This document shows, one piece after another, positions 15,660 to 21,065 of a stretch of DNA of 38,256 bases; the stretch's first letter is position 1; the number at the start of each line of letters is the position of its first letter. Location: the IMG/VR virus record IMGVR_UViG_3300045282_000074, positions 1 through 38,256 of that record; one strand, written 5' to 3'. The notes beneath the pieces are model-generated. The model saw only the letters and a program-made list of their open reading frames with translations, did no database searches and was not told the DNA's origin. Position numbers and translations under genes: made by a program. This stretch comes from a virus.

Positions 15660-16283
15660 TTAATCCAGTGGCTGAGGTTCTGGCAGATCCAGTAGGTAAC
15701 CGTCCCGAATCCGCGATACTCCCGCGCCCCGGACGTCACGCCATCCCCACTTCTGATCTGTGTGGGCACTAGGAAGACCAACCAATTCGTAGAGGTCGGC
15801 GACTGTGGCTGATTCATATCGACTCACCAGGTCAAATAGACGATCGATGACTTCCTCTGCTTCGACACGCGACTGCAACACGATCTCATCGAAATCGTGT
15901 CGGCTGCGTGCGATTCTGCTCATGGTCCTCTGTGGCGACGACTGCCTCATGGAATATCGGTTGTACGTCACCAAACCAGTAGGGCCACTCTGTGGCGGTG
16001 TCGAACCTCCTCTGCGTCGAGTGTCTCCGTAGATCAGCTTCTCGAATCCCTGCTGAATGGTCTCGACGACCATGTCTCTTGCTGCTGGGACCAGTACCTC
16101 AAATATGGTGTACCTCATAGCTGTCTTTGCGTCGCCCCCGACGAAGGTCTCTGCGAACTGCTTCCGAAGAGGCTTCTTCCTCTTGACCGGATCGCTTGAT
16201 GTAACGCGAGTAACACCACGATCGTCTTCGATCTTCTTTTTCTTACTCGCATCGCTGTTGGGTGGATAGTCTGGGAATTCCAT
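15660..16283 (-). CDS. 207-residue conserved phage protein
   Basis: I start at ATG 16283, with AAGGAAC upstream, just after a terminator. The longer frame to 16487 runs through the terminator and the previous gene and is not used. The N-terminus is polar and lysine-rich (KKKKIEDD, KRKKPLRKQF). A middle helical part (TIFEVLVPAARDMVVETIQQ) is followed by RRRGGSTPP. A C-terminal domain carries SRHDFDEIVLQSRVEAEEVI and GWRDVRGAGVSRIRDGY. From memory this protein recurs in actinobacterial siphophages near membrane genes; no function is assigned. Basic stretches could bind nucleic acid or an acidic surface. Confidence 0.7.
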   Translation of the reverse strand: MEFPDYPPNSDASKKKKIEDDRGVTRVTSSDPVKRKKPLRKQFAETFVGGDAKTAMRYTIFEVLVPAARDMVVETIQQGFEKLIYGDTRRRGGSTPPQSGPTGLVTYNRYSMRQSSPQRTMSRIARSRHDFDEIVLQSRVEAEEVIDRLFDLVSRYESATVADLYELVGLPSAHTDQKWGWRDVRGAGVSRIRDGYLLDLPEPQPLD

Positions 16284-16299
16284 AGGTTCCTTAAGCTGG

Positions 16300-16341
16300 A
16301 AAAAAGCAAAAGCTAAGAATCCATGTAGGATTCCTAGCTTT
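16300..16341 (-). terminator. Strong rho-independent terminator
   Basis: Minus-strand stem of about 14 bp (AAAGCTA..GAATCC paired with GGATTC..TAGCTTT, one mismatch) around five loop bases, followed by TTGCTTTTTT. It closes the single-gene unit of the 84-residue membrane protein. Confidence 0.85.
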
Positions 16342-16344
16342 GTG

Positions 16345-16599
16345 TTACTCAGCGGTGTTCTTGCTGCTCTTCCGAGTGGCATTCCAAGTGGCGATCTGGT
16401 CCACCATGGCATTCGTGTACTTCGAAGTGTAGGAGCTGACGACGTATCCGGCAACAGCGCCTGCAACAACCACACCGATTTCTCCACCGGTGCTGGTGAT
16501 TGCGACGTTCTTGCGGATCGTGTTAGCTGCTAGATTCGAAACAACGGCGCCAACGGCGGTGTTGATTGCAAACTTGGCAATAGCGATCTTGGGGGGCAT
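16345..16599 (-). CDS. 84-residue glycine-rich membrane protein in its own transcription unit
   Basis: ATG at 16599 has AAGGAG seven bases upstream. A weakly hydrophobic helix (IAKFAINTAVGAVVSNLAA) is followed by a stronger one (IGVVVAGAVAGYVVSSY, about residues 41-57). The C-terminus is basic and polar. A family promoter copy lies about 30 bases upstream and a strong terminator directly follows, so it is expressed as a single gene. Small size and abundant alanine and glycine are compatible with a membrane insertion role, but no family is recognised. Confidence 0.75.
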   Translation of the reverse strand: MPPKIAIAKFAINTAVGAVVSNLAANTIRKNVAITSTGGEIGVVVAGAVAGYVVSSYTSKYTNAMVDQIATWNATRKSSKNTAE

Positions 16600-16621
16600 A
16601 ATAACTCCTTGTAAGTAGTGG

Positions 16622-16652
16622 GTCTCATTATACCCAATGTTTTTTACGCGAG
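16622..16652 (-). promoter_or_regulatory. Phage promoter family copy 2 (CTCGCG-N14-TATAAT-GAGAC)
   Basis: Minus strand: CTCGCG, 14 bases containing AAAAAACATTGGG, TATAAT, then GAGACCC. It is the closest match to copy 1 (the CATTGGGTATAATGAGACCC part is identical). It overlaps the last bases of the preceding gene's stop region and drives the 84-residue gene. Confidence 0.75.
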
Positions 16653-17198
16653 TTATTCGTCCTCAGGAAGCTCGATTTCGCCAGCGGCCATTCTCGCGGA
16701 GAGACCCTTTATTTCTTCTCTCGACATGGATCGAATTTCTTCCCACGTCAGAACCCGAGGCTTGAGCTGCTGGAACTCATATTCTTCGGGCTTAGACTCG
16801 CTTTGACGATCTCCGGAGATCTTGGCCGTCTCCTCCGCCAGGCCACTCGGGATGATCGCGTTGACGAACTCGGCCGCGTACTCGGCGTCCGTGACCAGTT
16901 CCATGAACAGCGTGGAATATGCCTCGGACGATTCGAACTCGTCCCGCATGTACTGGTTCTTGAAGAACTTGCGCCCATCCTCCGAGCGCTTTCCGTACGC
17001 CATCATCAGGATCTTCTTGAACTGCTGGACGATCCCACGCCCGTCCTCGGAGTCGATGATCCTCTGGAGAGCGGACGCAAGCCCGCCCTCCTCGCTCAGC
17101 TCGAGCTCAACCAGCTCCGCCTTCGTCAGGTTGAAGAAGAGATCCTCCTTGATCATCTCCCCGTTAAAGTCCTCGTACTCTACGGTTTTCTTTAGCAC
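16653..17198 (-). CDS. 181-residue protein resembling tail-assembly-type phage proteins
   Basis: GTG at 17198 is chosen because AAAGGA lies five bases upstream and the previous gene has just ended. The first 120 residues contain KKTVEYEDFNGEMIKEDLFF, then FNLTKAELVELEL, then a helical stretch with MMAYGKRSEDGRKF and ELVTDAEYAAEFVNAIIP. I associate this pattern with small phage proteins found near virion genes in Gram-positive phages, sometimes labelled tail assembly chaperones. The C-terminal 60 residues are charged. Its location outside the tail operon makes a chaperone role uncertain. Confidence 0.65.
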   Translation of the reverse strand: MLKKTVEYEDFNGEMIKEDLFFNLTKAELVELELSEEGGLASALQRIIDSEDGRGIVQQFKKILMMAYGKRSEDGRKFFKNQYMRDEFESSEAYSTLFMELVTDAEYAAEFVNAIIPSGLAEETAKISGDRQSESKPEEYEFQQLKPRVLTWEEIRSMSREEIKGLSARMAAGEIELPEDE

Positions 17199-17209
17199 TG
17201 CGGTCCTTT

Positions 17210-17965
17210 CTAATATAGACGTGCGTACTCGGCAATAGGCAGAAAGTGAAAGTCCACGGCGATGCACGGACGATCATCCGTCGACATCACTGTGGAGAAC
17301 TTCACCTCGCACCGATTGTTGATGTTCCATCCGACGGTGTCGGAATATGGCGTAGCAGGCAACCCGATCTCATCGTAGAACTGACTCAGGCTGGCGTACA
17401 TATGATTCACGATGTCGTAGTTGATCGTGTTCTCGGCCTTCTTGATCGTCTCGACCGTGCTCTGGAAATACCGTCCAGTCAGCATGTCGAAGCAGAGAAC
17501 CTCCCCTGTACCCGCGAGGATGATCTCTCTGCTCGGCGGATTCTTGTCGATCCGATCCTGAGCCACTGCATCTCGGATAGCCGTGTCCTTCGTGGATCCG
17601 AGCTTCTCTACGACTTTGGCCTTGTACTCCTGGAAAGCCCTCTCGGAGATACTCGATGCGAGCGCGAGAGCGGCGACTTCTTTCGAGGCCATGCGGTTTG
17701 CCATGATGATGCTGCCGATCGTGGTCGCACCCACGGTGACCGGCGAGATATAAAGTGGCCAGACAAGCTCGATCTTCTCTTTCCGGCTGAGACTCTCTTC
17801 GGCGATCTGTTCCTTCTGCGCAATGAGCTCAGCTGCCTTGAACGATGCACGACCCGTCAGATATGCGGTCGTGGCGGTGCCTACGACACCGATGCTAGTG
17901 AGGATCGTCGTTGAGTTGTCGTTCAACAACGCCTTCAACTTGTTGACTCCGTCCTGGATGCTCAT
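17210..17965 (-). CDS. 251-residue membrane protein, paralogue of 14513-15433
   Basis: Layout as in the gene at 14513: a first hydrophobic segment (TILTSIGVVGTATTAYLTG, about residues 19-37) followed by RASFKAAELI, a second (YISPVTVGATTIGSIIMA, about 71-88), then the string FQEYKAKVVEKLG. The C-terminal soluble domain (DTVGWNINNRCEVKF, DDRPCIAVDFHFLPI) differs more. ATG at 17965 overlaps the stop of the 40-residue gene, with GGGAGAT upstream. Two paralogues in one operon suggest a heteromeric membrane complex; that is inference. Function unknown. Confidence 0.75.
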   Translation of the reverse strand: MSIQDGVNKLKALLNDNSTTILTSIGVVGTATTAYLTGRASFKAAELIAQKEQIAEESLSRKEKIELVWPLYISPVTVGATTIGSIIMANRMASKEVAALALASSISERAFQEYKAKVVEKLGSTKDTAIRDAVAQDRIDKNPPSREIILAGTGEVLCFDMLTGRYFQSTVETIKKAENTINYDIVNHMYASLSQFYDEIGLPATPYSDTVGWNINNRCEVKFSTVMSTDDRPCIAVDFHFLPIAEYARLY

Positions 17966-18084
17966 CGGTAGCGCATCTCCCGAACAAACACCCAGATGAG
18001 CCAGAAGCCCGCGGTGAATATCGTCATGAGGACATCACCAACGAACTTCCAAAAACCATAACGCCTTGTCTGGACGTACATCAT
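17962..18084 (-). CDS. 40-residue membrane peptide with basic ends
   Basis: Two adjacent ATG codons (18084 and 18081) follow GAAAGG. The peptide has RRYGFWKFVGD, one hydrophobic helix (VLMTIFTAGFWLIWVFV, about residues 18-34) and a basic tail REMRYR. From memory, similar peptides are widespread in siphophages of Gram-positive bacteria. It directly follows the third RNA element and overlaps the next gene by four bases. Function unknown. Confidence 0.75.
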   Translation of the reverse strand: MMYVQTRRYGFWKFVGDVLMTIFTAGFWLIWVFVREMRYR

Positions 18085-18104
18085 ATAACCTTTCAGATTG
18101 GAAA

Positions 18105-18184
18105 AAATGAAATACAACACGCTTTCCAGTCACGGAAATTCCACGGCTGGCAGTCCCGGAAGTTCCAGGGCTGATGTGTTGTAC
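18105..18184 (-). ncRNA. Structured RNA element 3 (terminal stem with two 23-nt hairpins)
   Basis: Read on the minus strand, TACAACAC and GTGTTGTA form a terminal stem of 8 bp, followed by TTTCATTTTTT. Inside are two similar 23-base hairpins (plus-strand positions 18128-18150 and 18151-18173). Each has CAG/CTG ends, then a C-A mismatch, then a further helix ending in GGA/TCC around a three-base loop. The two copies differ at paired positions in a way that keeps pairing (for example C-G against G-U), which supports an RNA structure. It lies in tandem after element 2, with no gene between them. Whether it is a separate RNA or part of a longer leader of the 40-residue gene cannot be told from sequence. 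Confidence 0.6.
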
Positions 18185-18265
18185 AAAAGAGAGAGATCAT
18201 CTTCAGTGCCTTGTAGGTAAGGCTCTAGAAGTGGTACCTTGTAGGTAAGGTTCCGATCTCTCTCT
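18185..18265 (-). ncRNA. Structured RNA element 2 (terminal stem with two ACCUAC-loop hairpins)
   Basis: An 11-bp exact stem (AGAGAGAGATC with GATCTCTCTCT) encloses two hairpins with the same hexaloop ACCTAC closed by CCTT/AAGG. The first is lengthened by GGAA/TACC, the second by a G-C pair. A short T run follows (TTTTG). The 5' arm of the stem begins immediately after the -10 box of a family promoter copy (CTTAGT), so transcription would begin at or next to the stem. The plan is the same as in elements 1 and 3 though the sequence is unrelated. Confidence 0.65.
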
Positions 18266-18292
18266 ACTAAGGGGGATGTTTTAGCTGCGAAG
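18262..18292 (-). promoter_or_regulatory. Phage promoter family copy 3, variant -10 (TTCGCA-N14-CTTAGT)
   Basis: Minus strand TTCGCA is followed after exactly 14 bases by CTTAGT, with AAAACATCCCCC in the spacer. The spacer is shared with copy 4. It overlaps the C-terminal end of the 133-residue gene's stop region and points into RNA elements 2 and 3. Confidence 0.65.
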
Positions 18293-18293
18293 C

Positions 18294-18695
18294 TCAGCCA
18301 GTAGTGCTTAGACCAGCGATTGTGTAATGCTGGCCATACACATTTGGGAGATGTCCGTTCAAATGCCTGGACATCATGGAAAGCGGAACGCCTTCCTCAG
18401 CAGCTGCTTCCGTGACCGTCTCCCACATCTTGCCGTCTGAGAGACGCTTGACGATTTTCGTCATGTGACCGGCGTTATTCACTATGGAAGTGTTATTGAA
18501 CACAGGCGTGACGTTGTTCGTATTGAAGATCTGCGTAGGCGCAGAATGCCCCCGTAGGAGTAGAACTGCCAGTGCACCGAACGCGGCGCCAGTAGCACCA
18601 GCGATGTACACGTACTTGTACTTATCGACGTGAGCGGAGATCTCCTGATACTTCGCACCATCTTTGAACTTCTCGATTTTATCCTTCAACGGCAT
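18294..18695 (-). CDS. 133-residue membrane protein with NUMOD1-like C-terminal domain
   Basis: ATG at 18695 has AAAGGAG six bases upstream. A basic helix (PLKDKIEKFKDGAKY) is followed by one membrane segment at about residues 28-48 (YVYIAGATGAAFGALAVLLL), a polar asparagine-rich linker, and a C-terminal domain (about 76-130). That domain contains KIVKRLSDGKMWETVTEAAAE and SMMSRHLNGHLPNVYGQHY, which has the shape of the NUMOD1/IENR1 helix-turn-helix repeat seen in phage homing endonucleases. No nuclease domain is present. A membrane-tethered DNA- or RNA-binding domain is unusual. It is placed between structured RNA elements, so RNA binding is worth considering (inference). Confidence 0.75.
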   Translation of the reverse strand: MPLKDKIEKFKDGAKYQEISAHVDKYKYVYIAGATGAAFGALAVLLLRGHSAPTQIFNTNNVTPVFNNTSIVNNAGHMTKIVKRLSDGKMWETVTEAAAEEGVPLSMMSRHLNGHLPNVYGQHYTIAGLSTTG

Positions 18696-18720
18696 AATTG
18701 GCTCCTTTCGAGCATAGGGA

Positions 18721-18812
18721 AAAAATGAGAGACCAACAATCTCGCAAGTACTTCATAGAAGCGCGAGCGAGGGATACTTCATAGAAGCGTCCGAATTGTT
18801 AGTCTCTCATTA
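18721..18812 (-). ncRNA. Structured RNA element 1, probable discrete small RNA
   Basis: A 17-bp terminal stem (plus-strand 18725-18741 with 18796-18812, one G-U pair) encloses two exact copies of the 15-mer CGCTTCTATGAAGTA (minus strand), each a hairpin CTTC-TAT-GAAG. The first hairpin is extended by GGA/TCC with a C-A mismatch, as in element 3. The distal arm is followed by TTTTTT. A family promoter copy lies directly upstream, its -10 box touching the proximal arm. Promoter, stem start and U-tract together define an RNA of about 85 bases whose 5' and 3' ends pair. The gene at 18294-18695 follows the U-tract, so the element may also work as its leader. Confidence 0.7.
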
Positions 18813-18836
18813 AGGGGGATGTTTTCCCCGCGAACG
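18803..18836 (-). promoter_or_regulatory. Phage promoter family copy 4, variant -10 (TTCGCG-N14-CTTAAT-GAGAG)
   Basis: Minus strand TTCGCG, then 14 bases with AAAACATCCCCC, then CTTAATGAGAGAC. It overlaps the start of RNA element 1 and sits just after the terminator of the 57-residue gene. Confidence 0.7.
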
Positions 18837-18837
18837 A

Positions 18838-18868
18838 AAAAACCAAAGCCCCGTGTTAGGGGGCTGAG
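18838..18868 (-). terminator. Rho-independent terminator after the 57-residue gene
   Basis: Minus-strand stem AGCCCC/GGGGCT with outer AACC/GGTT pairing, followed by TTGGTTTTT. It ends almost at the TTCGCG box of the next promoter, so two transcription units abut. Confidence 0.75.
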
Positions 18869-18871
18869 GTT

Positions 18872-19045
18872 TTAGACGTAGTCGAAGATGATTCGATTAA
18901 GGCGGGCTTCAAGCTCCTGCTCGGCCTGAACCTTCTCCATCTCGTAGGCGATCGCGTTCTTCTCCAACTTGTACAGTTGGTGGTAAGTGTTGATCGTCTC
19001 TTTGACGTAGAGGCGGGGGCCGATGAGGATGTTCTTGGCGAGCAT
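18872..19045 (-). CDS. 57-residue helical protein in its own transcription unit
   Basis: ATG at 19045 is chosen because AAAGGA lies upstream and the promoter copy lies further upstream; longer frames would run through that promoter. The product is mostly one long charged helix (LYKLEKNAIAYEMEKVQAEQ) that could form a coiled coil, with a short hydrophobic N-terminus. It is a single-gene unit between a family promoter and a terminator. No family recognised. Confidence 0.7.
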   Translation of the reverse strand: MLAKNILIGPRLYVKETINTYHQLYKLEKNAIAYEMEKVQAEQELEARLNRIIFDYV

Positions 19046-19063
19046 TCTAAATCCTTTCGTGGG

Positions 19064-19096
19064 GGTCTCATTATAGTGAATGATTCCCACGCGAAA
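19064..19096 (-). promoter_or_regulatory. Phage promoter family copy 5 (TTCGCG-N14-TATAAT-GAGAC)
   Basis: Minus strand TTCGCG, 14 bases, TATAAT, GAGACCCCC. The spacer differs from copies 1 and 2 except for CATT, which shows that spacing and the end boxes are what is conserved. It drives the 57-residue gene. Confidence 0.75.
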
Positions 19097-19126
19097 AGAT
19101 TGCGAACCAATATCTTAACCCTACAC

Positions 19127-19152
19127 CAAAATTTCCCCCCGGGAATTTTTTG
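19127..19152. terminator. Possible bidirectional terminator hairpin
   Basis: AAAATTTCCC and GGGAATTTT form a nearly perfect hairpin with a C-rich loop and T runs on both strands. It lies between the terminator of the 96-residue gene and promoter copy 5 and may insulate the two units. Confidence 0.5.
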
Positions 19153-19176
19153 CCTTTCAAAAAAATAAGCACAAGC

Positions 19177-19210
19177 AAAAATGAAGGCCCATGTTTCAGG
19201 GCCCTCATTT
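19177..19210 (-). terminator. Rho-independent terminator after the 96-residue gene
   Basis: Minus-strand stem AAATGA-GGGCC paired with GGCC-TCATTT (one mismatch) around an eight-base loop, followed by TTTTGC. It probably also ends read-through from the late operon, since none is seen after the holin gene. Confidence 0.75.
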
Positions 19211-19220
19211 GAGTTTCTTC

Positions 19221-19511
19221 TCAGACTCTTGTTCCAAGTTTCGGAACCATGTTCATCGCTTTGGAAGTGATGACATTCACATTTTCGTGCTTGATGATGA
19301 GCAGAATTCCCAGAAGATTTGCTCCGACGATGACCAGAGTGTCGTTGCTCACGCGTGCAGGCTTTTCAGCCACCTGCATCTCGTGTAGCGTGGACAATCT
19401 GTTCAGAATCGTTGCGTATTCATCTGAGGTGATCTGCTTACCGACAAGCTCTTTGTGTGCTCTGTCAATCGCCTTCTCTAGGCGAGTTGGTTCTTTGTCT
19501 CGTGTAAACAT
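19221..19511 (-). CDS. 96-residue membrane protein in its own transcription unit
   Basis: The start is ATG at 19511 behind AAAGGA; a longer frame to 19577 runs through the promoter and is rejected. The N-terminal 55 residues are a charged helical part (TRLEKAIDRAHKELVGK), followed by DTLVIVGANLLGILLIIKHE, one membrane segment at about residues 58-76, and a short basic C-terminus. From memory, small phage proteins with this SNDTL-I-V-G-x-N-L-L-G-I pattern are common in actinobacterial phages, with unknown role. It lies directly after the holin gene, so an accessory lysis role is possible but unproven. Confidence 0.75.
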   Translation of the reverse strand: MFTRDKEPTRLEKAIDRAHKELVGKQITSDEYATILNRLSTLHEMQVAEKPARVSNDTLVIVGANLLGILLIIKHENVNVITSKAMNMVPKLGTRV

Positions 19512-19526
19512 AGATATCCTTTGTAG

Positions 19527-19560
19527 GGGTCTCATTATATGCCGTGTTTCGATCGCGAAT
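19527..19560 (-). promoter_or_regulatory. Phage promoter family copy 6 (TTCGCG-N14-TATAAT-GAGAC)
   Basis: Minus strand TTCGCG, 14 bases, TATAAT, GAGACCCCT. It begins just after the holin stop and drives the 96-residue gene. Confidence 0.75.
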
Positions 19561-19563
19561 CCC

Positions 19564-19938
19564 CTACTTATCGCCATTCATCTTTTTCACTCTGAAGACG
19601 ATCTCTTCCATGTCGTCGAGCATCTCTGGCCCCTCATCGAGCTCGAGCGAATATGTCGTCTTGTCCAGGCTCTCCGTTATCTCGATCGTGCCGCTGGGTT
19701 TGGTGCTGGTAACGGCAAACGAGTTGGCGTTGATCCCCAATACAACGTTCACGGCCGTCTGAATCACCACAATGCTGCCGAGAACCTCTTTTTCGGCAGG
19801 AAGCCCCCATACCAGGGCAAGAACGAAATATACCGTGCCTGCTGTCGGCAGAACGATCCAGATGAAGTACTTGATCAGATCGAAGGTTCTTTTGCTTATG
19901 AACGGCTTAGGCCCGTCTCCCCCGTTTATGTAAATCAC
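19564..19938 (-). CDS. r1t-type phage holin
   Basis: The protein has FISKRTFDLIKYFIWIVLPTA, then a second hydrophobic stretch (YFVLALVWGLP) and a third segment with VVLGINANSF. This matches the shape of the Lactococcus phage r1t holin family, with membrane helices at about residues 20-50 and 52-72. The C-terminal 50 residues are acidic and extend beyond a typical r1t holin. Holins form the membrane lesion that lets lytic enzymes reach the wall. The start is unclear: GTG 19938 lies inside a long Shine-Dalgarno match (AAAGGGAGGTGAT), while an ATA nine bases later has better spacing but is a rare start. It closes the virion operon. Confidence 0.8.
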   Translation of the reverse strand: MIYINGGDGPKPFISKRTFDLIKYFIWIVLPTAGTVYFVLALVWGLPAEKEVLGSIVVIQTAVNVVLGINANSFAVTSTKPSGTIEITESLDKTTYSLELDEGPEMLDDMEEIVFRVKKMNGDK

Positions 19939-19946
19939 CTCCCTTT

Positions 19947-21065
19947 CTAACCAAGCATAGCCACGGTCGGGTATGCACGTTCTCCCGCATCATCCTGAGC
20001 GCGAATATACTCTGTGACTCTTGAGGTTTGAACAACTCCGCTGTTCCCCTGTACCTCGATAATGTCACCGAGGGTGTAATCCCGTCCGTACTGGAACTGA
20101 TTCAACGGAACGATCTCTCCGTCCACTGCTTTCGCGAACGGGTGAGAGACGAGCGCCAGATTGGCTCTCTGGTTCAGAAGCGCAGTCAACGTCGCAGCGC
20201 TCCCCCCGATCATGTCGGTCGTGATGTCCTCTTCGAACGTCATCAACGCTCTCAGATCGAATCCCGCACTGGTCGGGATCTGAGCCGCCCCCGCAACCGT
20301 CGCCAGACCGCCTGGATTCGACGGAGCATACGAAAACACGACCGTCTTCTGATTCGCAATGCTCTGGACCTCTTTGATGTTCGTCAAAGTGTCCATCTCC
20401 GGCGAGAAACGCACCGGCGGATTGACCGTCTGCCCGGTCGTCCGATCAAGTCCCTTGTAGCTCCGGAACTGGAGCGAATAACCGGTGTCTGAGGCCGATT
20501 CCAGCGTTATCTGCATCCCGACCAGATATGTCGTCGCAATGGCCCTCAGAGCGTCGTAAACGGGCCCAAACGGGACGGCTATGTTGACTTGTGGACCAGA
20601 TCCGTCCGAGCTCTTGATACTGAGGCCTGGAATGGGGAAAAGGTTCTTGATCGGCTGCGGTACGCCGATGGCGACCGACCCATCCAAATATGGCCCACTG
20701 ATGCACATGTTCTGGACGATGTACGACATGGCCTGCCCGGCTGTCATCACCGGAAGCGGCCAGTACTTGTCCGCATGAGCTGCAGATGCCCGTATGAAGC
20801 GATTGTTCAGCCATTGGAGCAGAGATATGCCTGTGACCTTGAGCTTGCCCTTCTCGATGTTCATCGTCTCCAGGATCATCACTTCTCTGCTGCCCTTGAG
20901 CGCCAGGAACATCCCTACCGGGAGTTTCTGGATCATATCCGGGGTCGGCGGGACGACCAGCTCCACTTCGCTGTCTCCGTAATACCGCTCGGTCCAGATC
21001 ACCGACGAGAATATGTCGATGGCTGACTGCCTGATGAAATTCCGATTCAGGGTGTAGAGTTCCAC
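19947..21065 (-). CDS. Gp37-like tail protein (ReqiPepy6 type)
   Basis: The 372-residue protein opens with MELYTLNRNF and has ERYYGDSEVELVVPPT and LLQWLNNRFI, the features of the Siphovirus ReqiPepy6 Gp37-like family, which is placed directly after Dit. Its position suggests the tail-tip or baseplate hub role of Tal-like proteins. The middle (residues about 140-200) has glycine-serine loops and the C-terminal part (GRDYTLGDIIEVQGNSGVV) is a beta-rich domain of a type seen in tail hubs. GTG at 21065 abuts the Dit stop, giving coupled translation. No peptidase or hydrolase motif is visible. Confidence 0.8.
   Translation of the reverse strand: MELYTLNRNFIRQSAIDIFSSVIWTERYYGDSEVELVVPPTPDMIQKLPVGMFLALKGSREVMILETMNIEKGKLKVTGISLLQWLNNRFIRASAAHADKYWPLPVMTAGQAMSYIVQNMCISGPYLDGSVAIGVPQPIKNLFPIPGLSIKSSDGSGPQVNIAVPFGPVYDALRAIATTYLVGMQITLESASDTGYSLQFRSYKGLDRTTGQTVNPPVRFSPEMDTLTNIKEVQSIANQKTVVFSYAPSNPGGLATVAGAAQIPTSAGFDLRALMTFEEDITTDMIGGSAATLTALLNQRANLALVSHPFAKAVDGEIVPLNQFQYGRDYTLGDIIEVQGNSGVVQTSRVTEYIRAQDDAGERAYPTVAMLG

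Noticed and set aside
18128-18790. Paired short repeats as a mini CRISPR array
   Set aside because: There are only two copies per element, each forms its own hairpin, the repeats differ among elements, and no cas genes are visible. A structured RNA explains them better.
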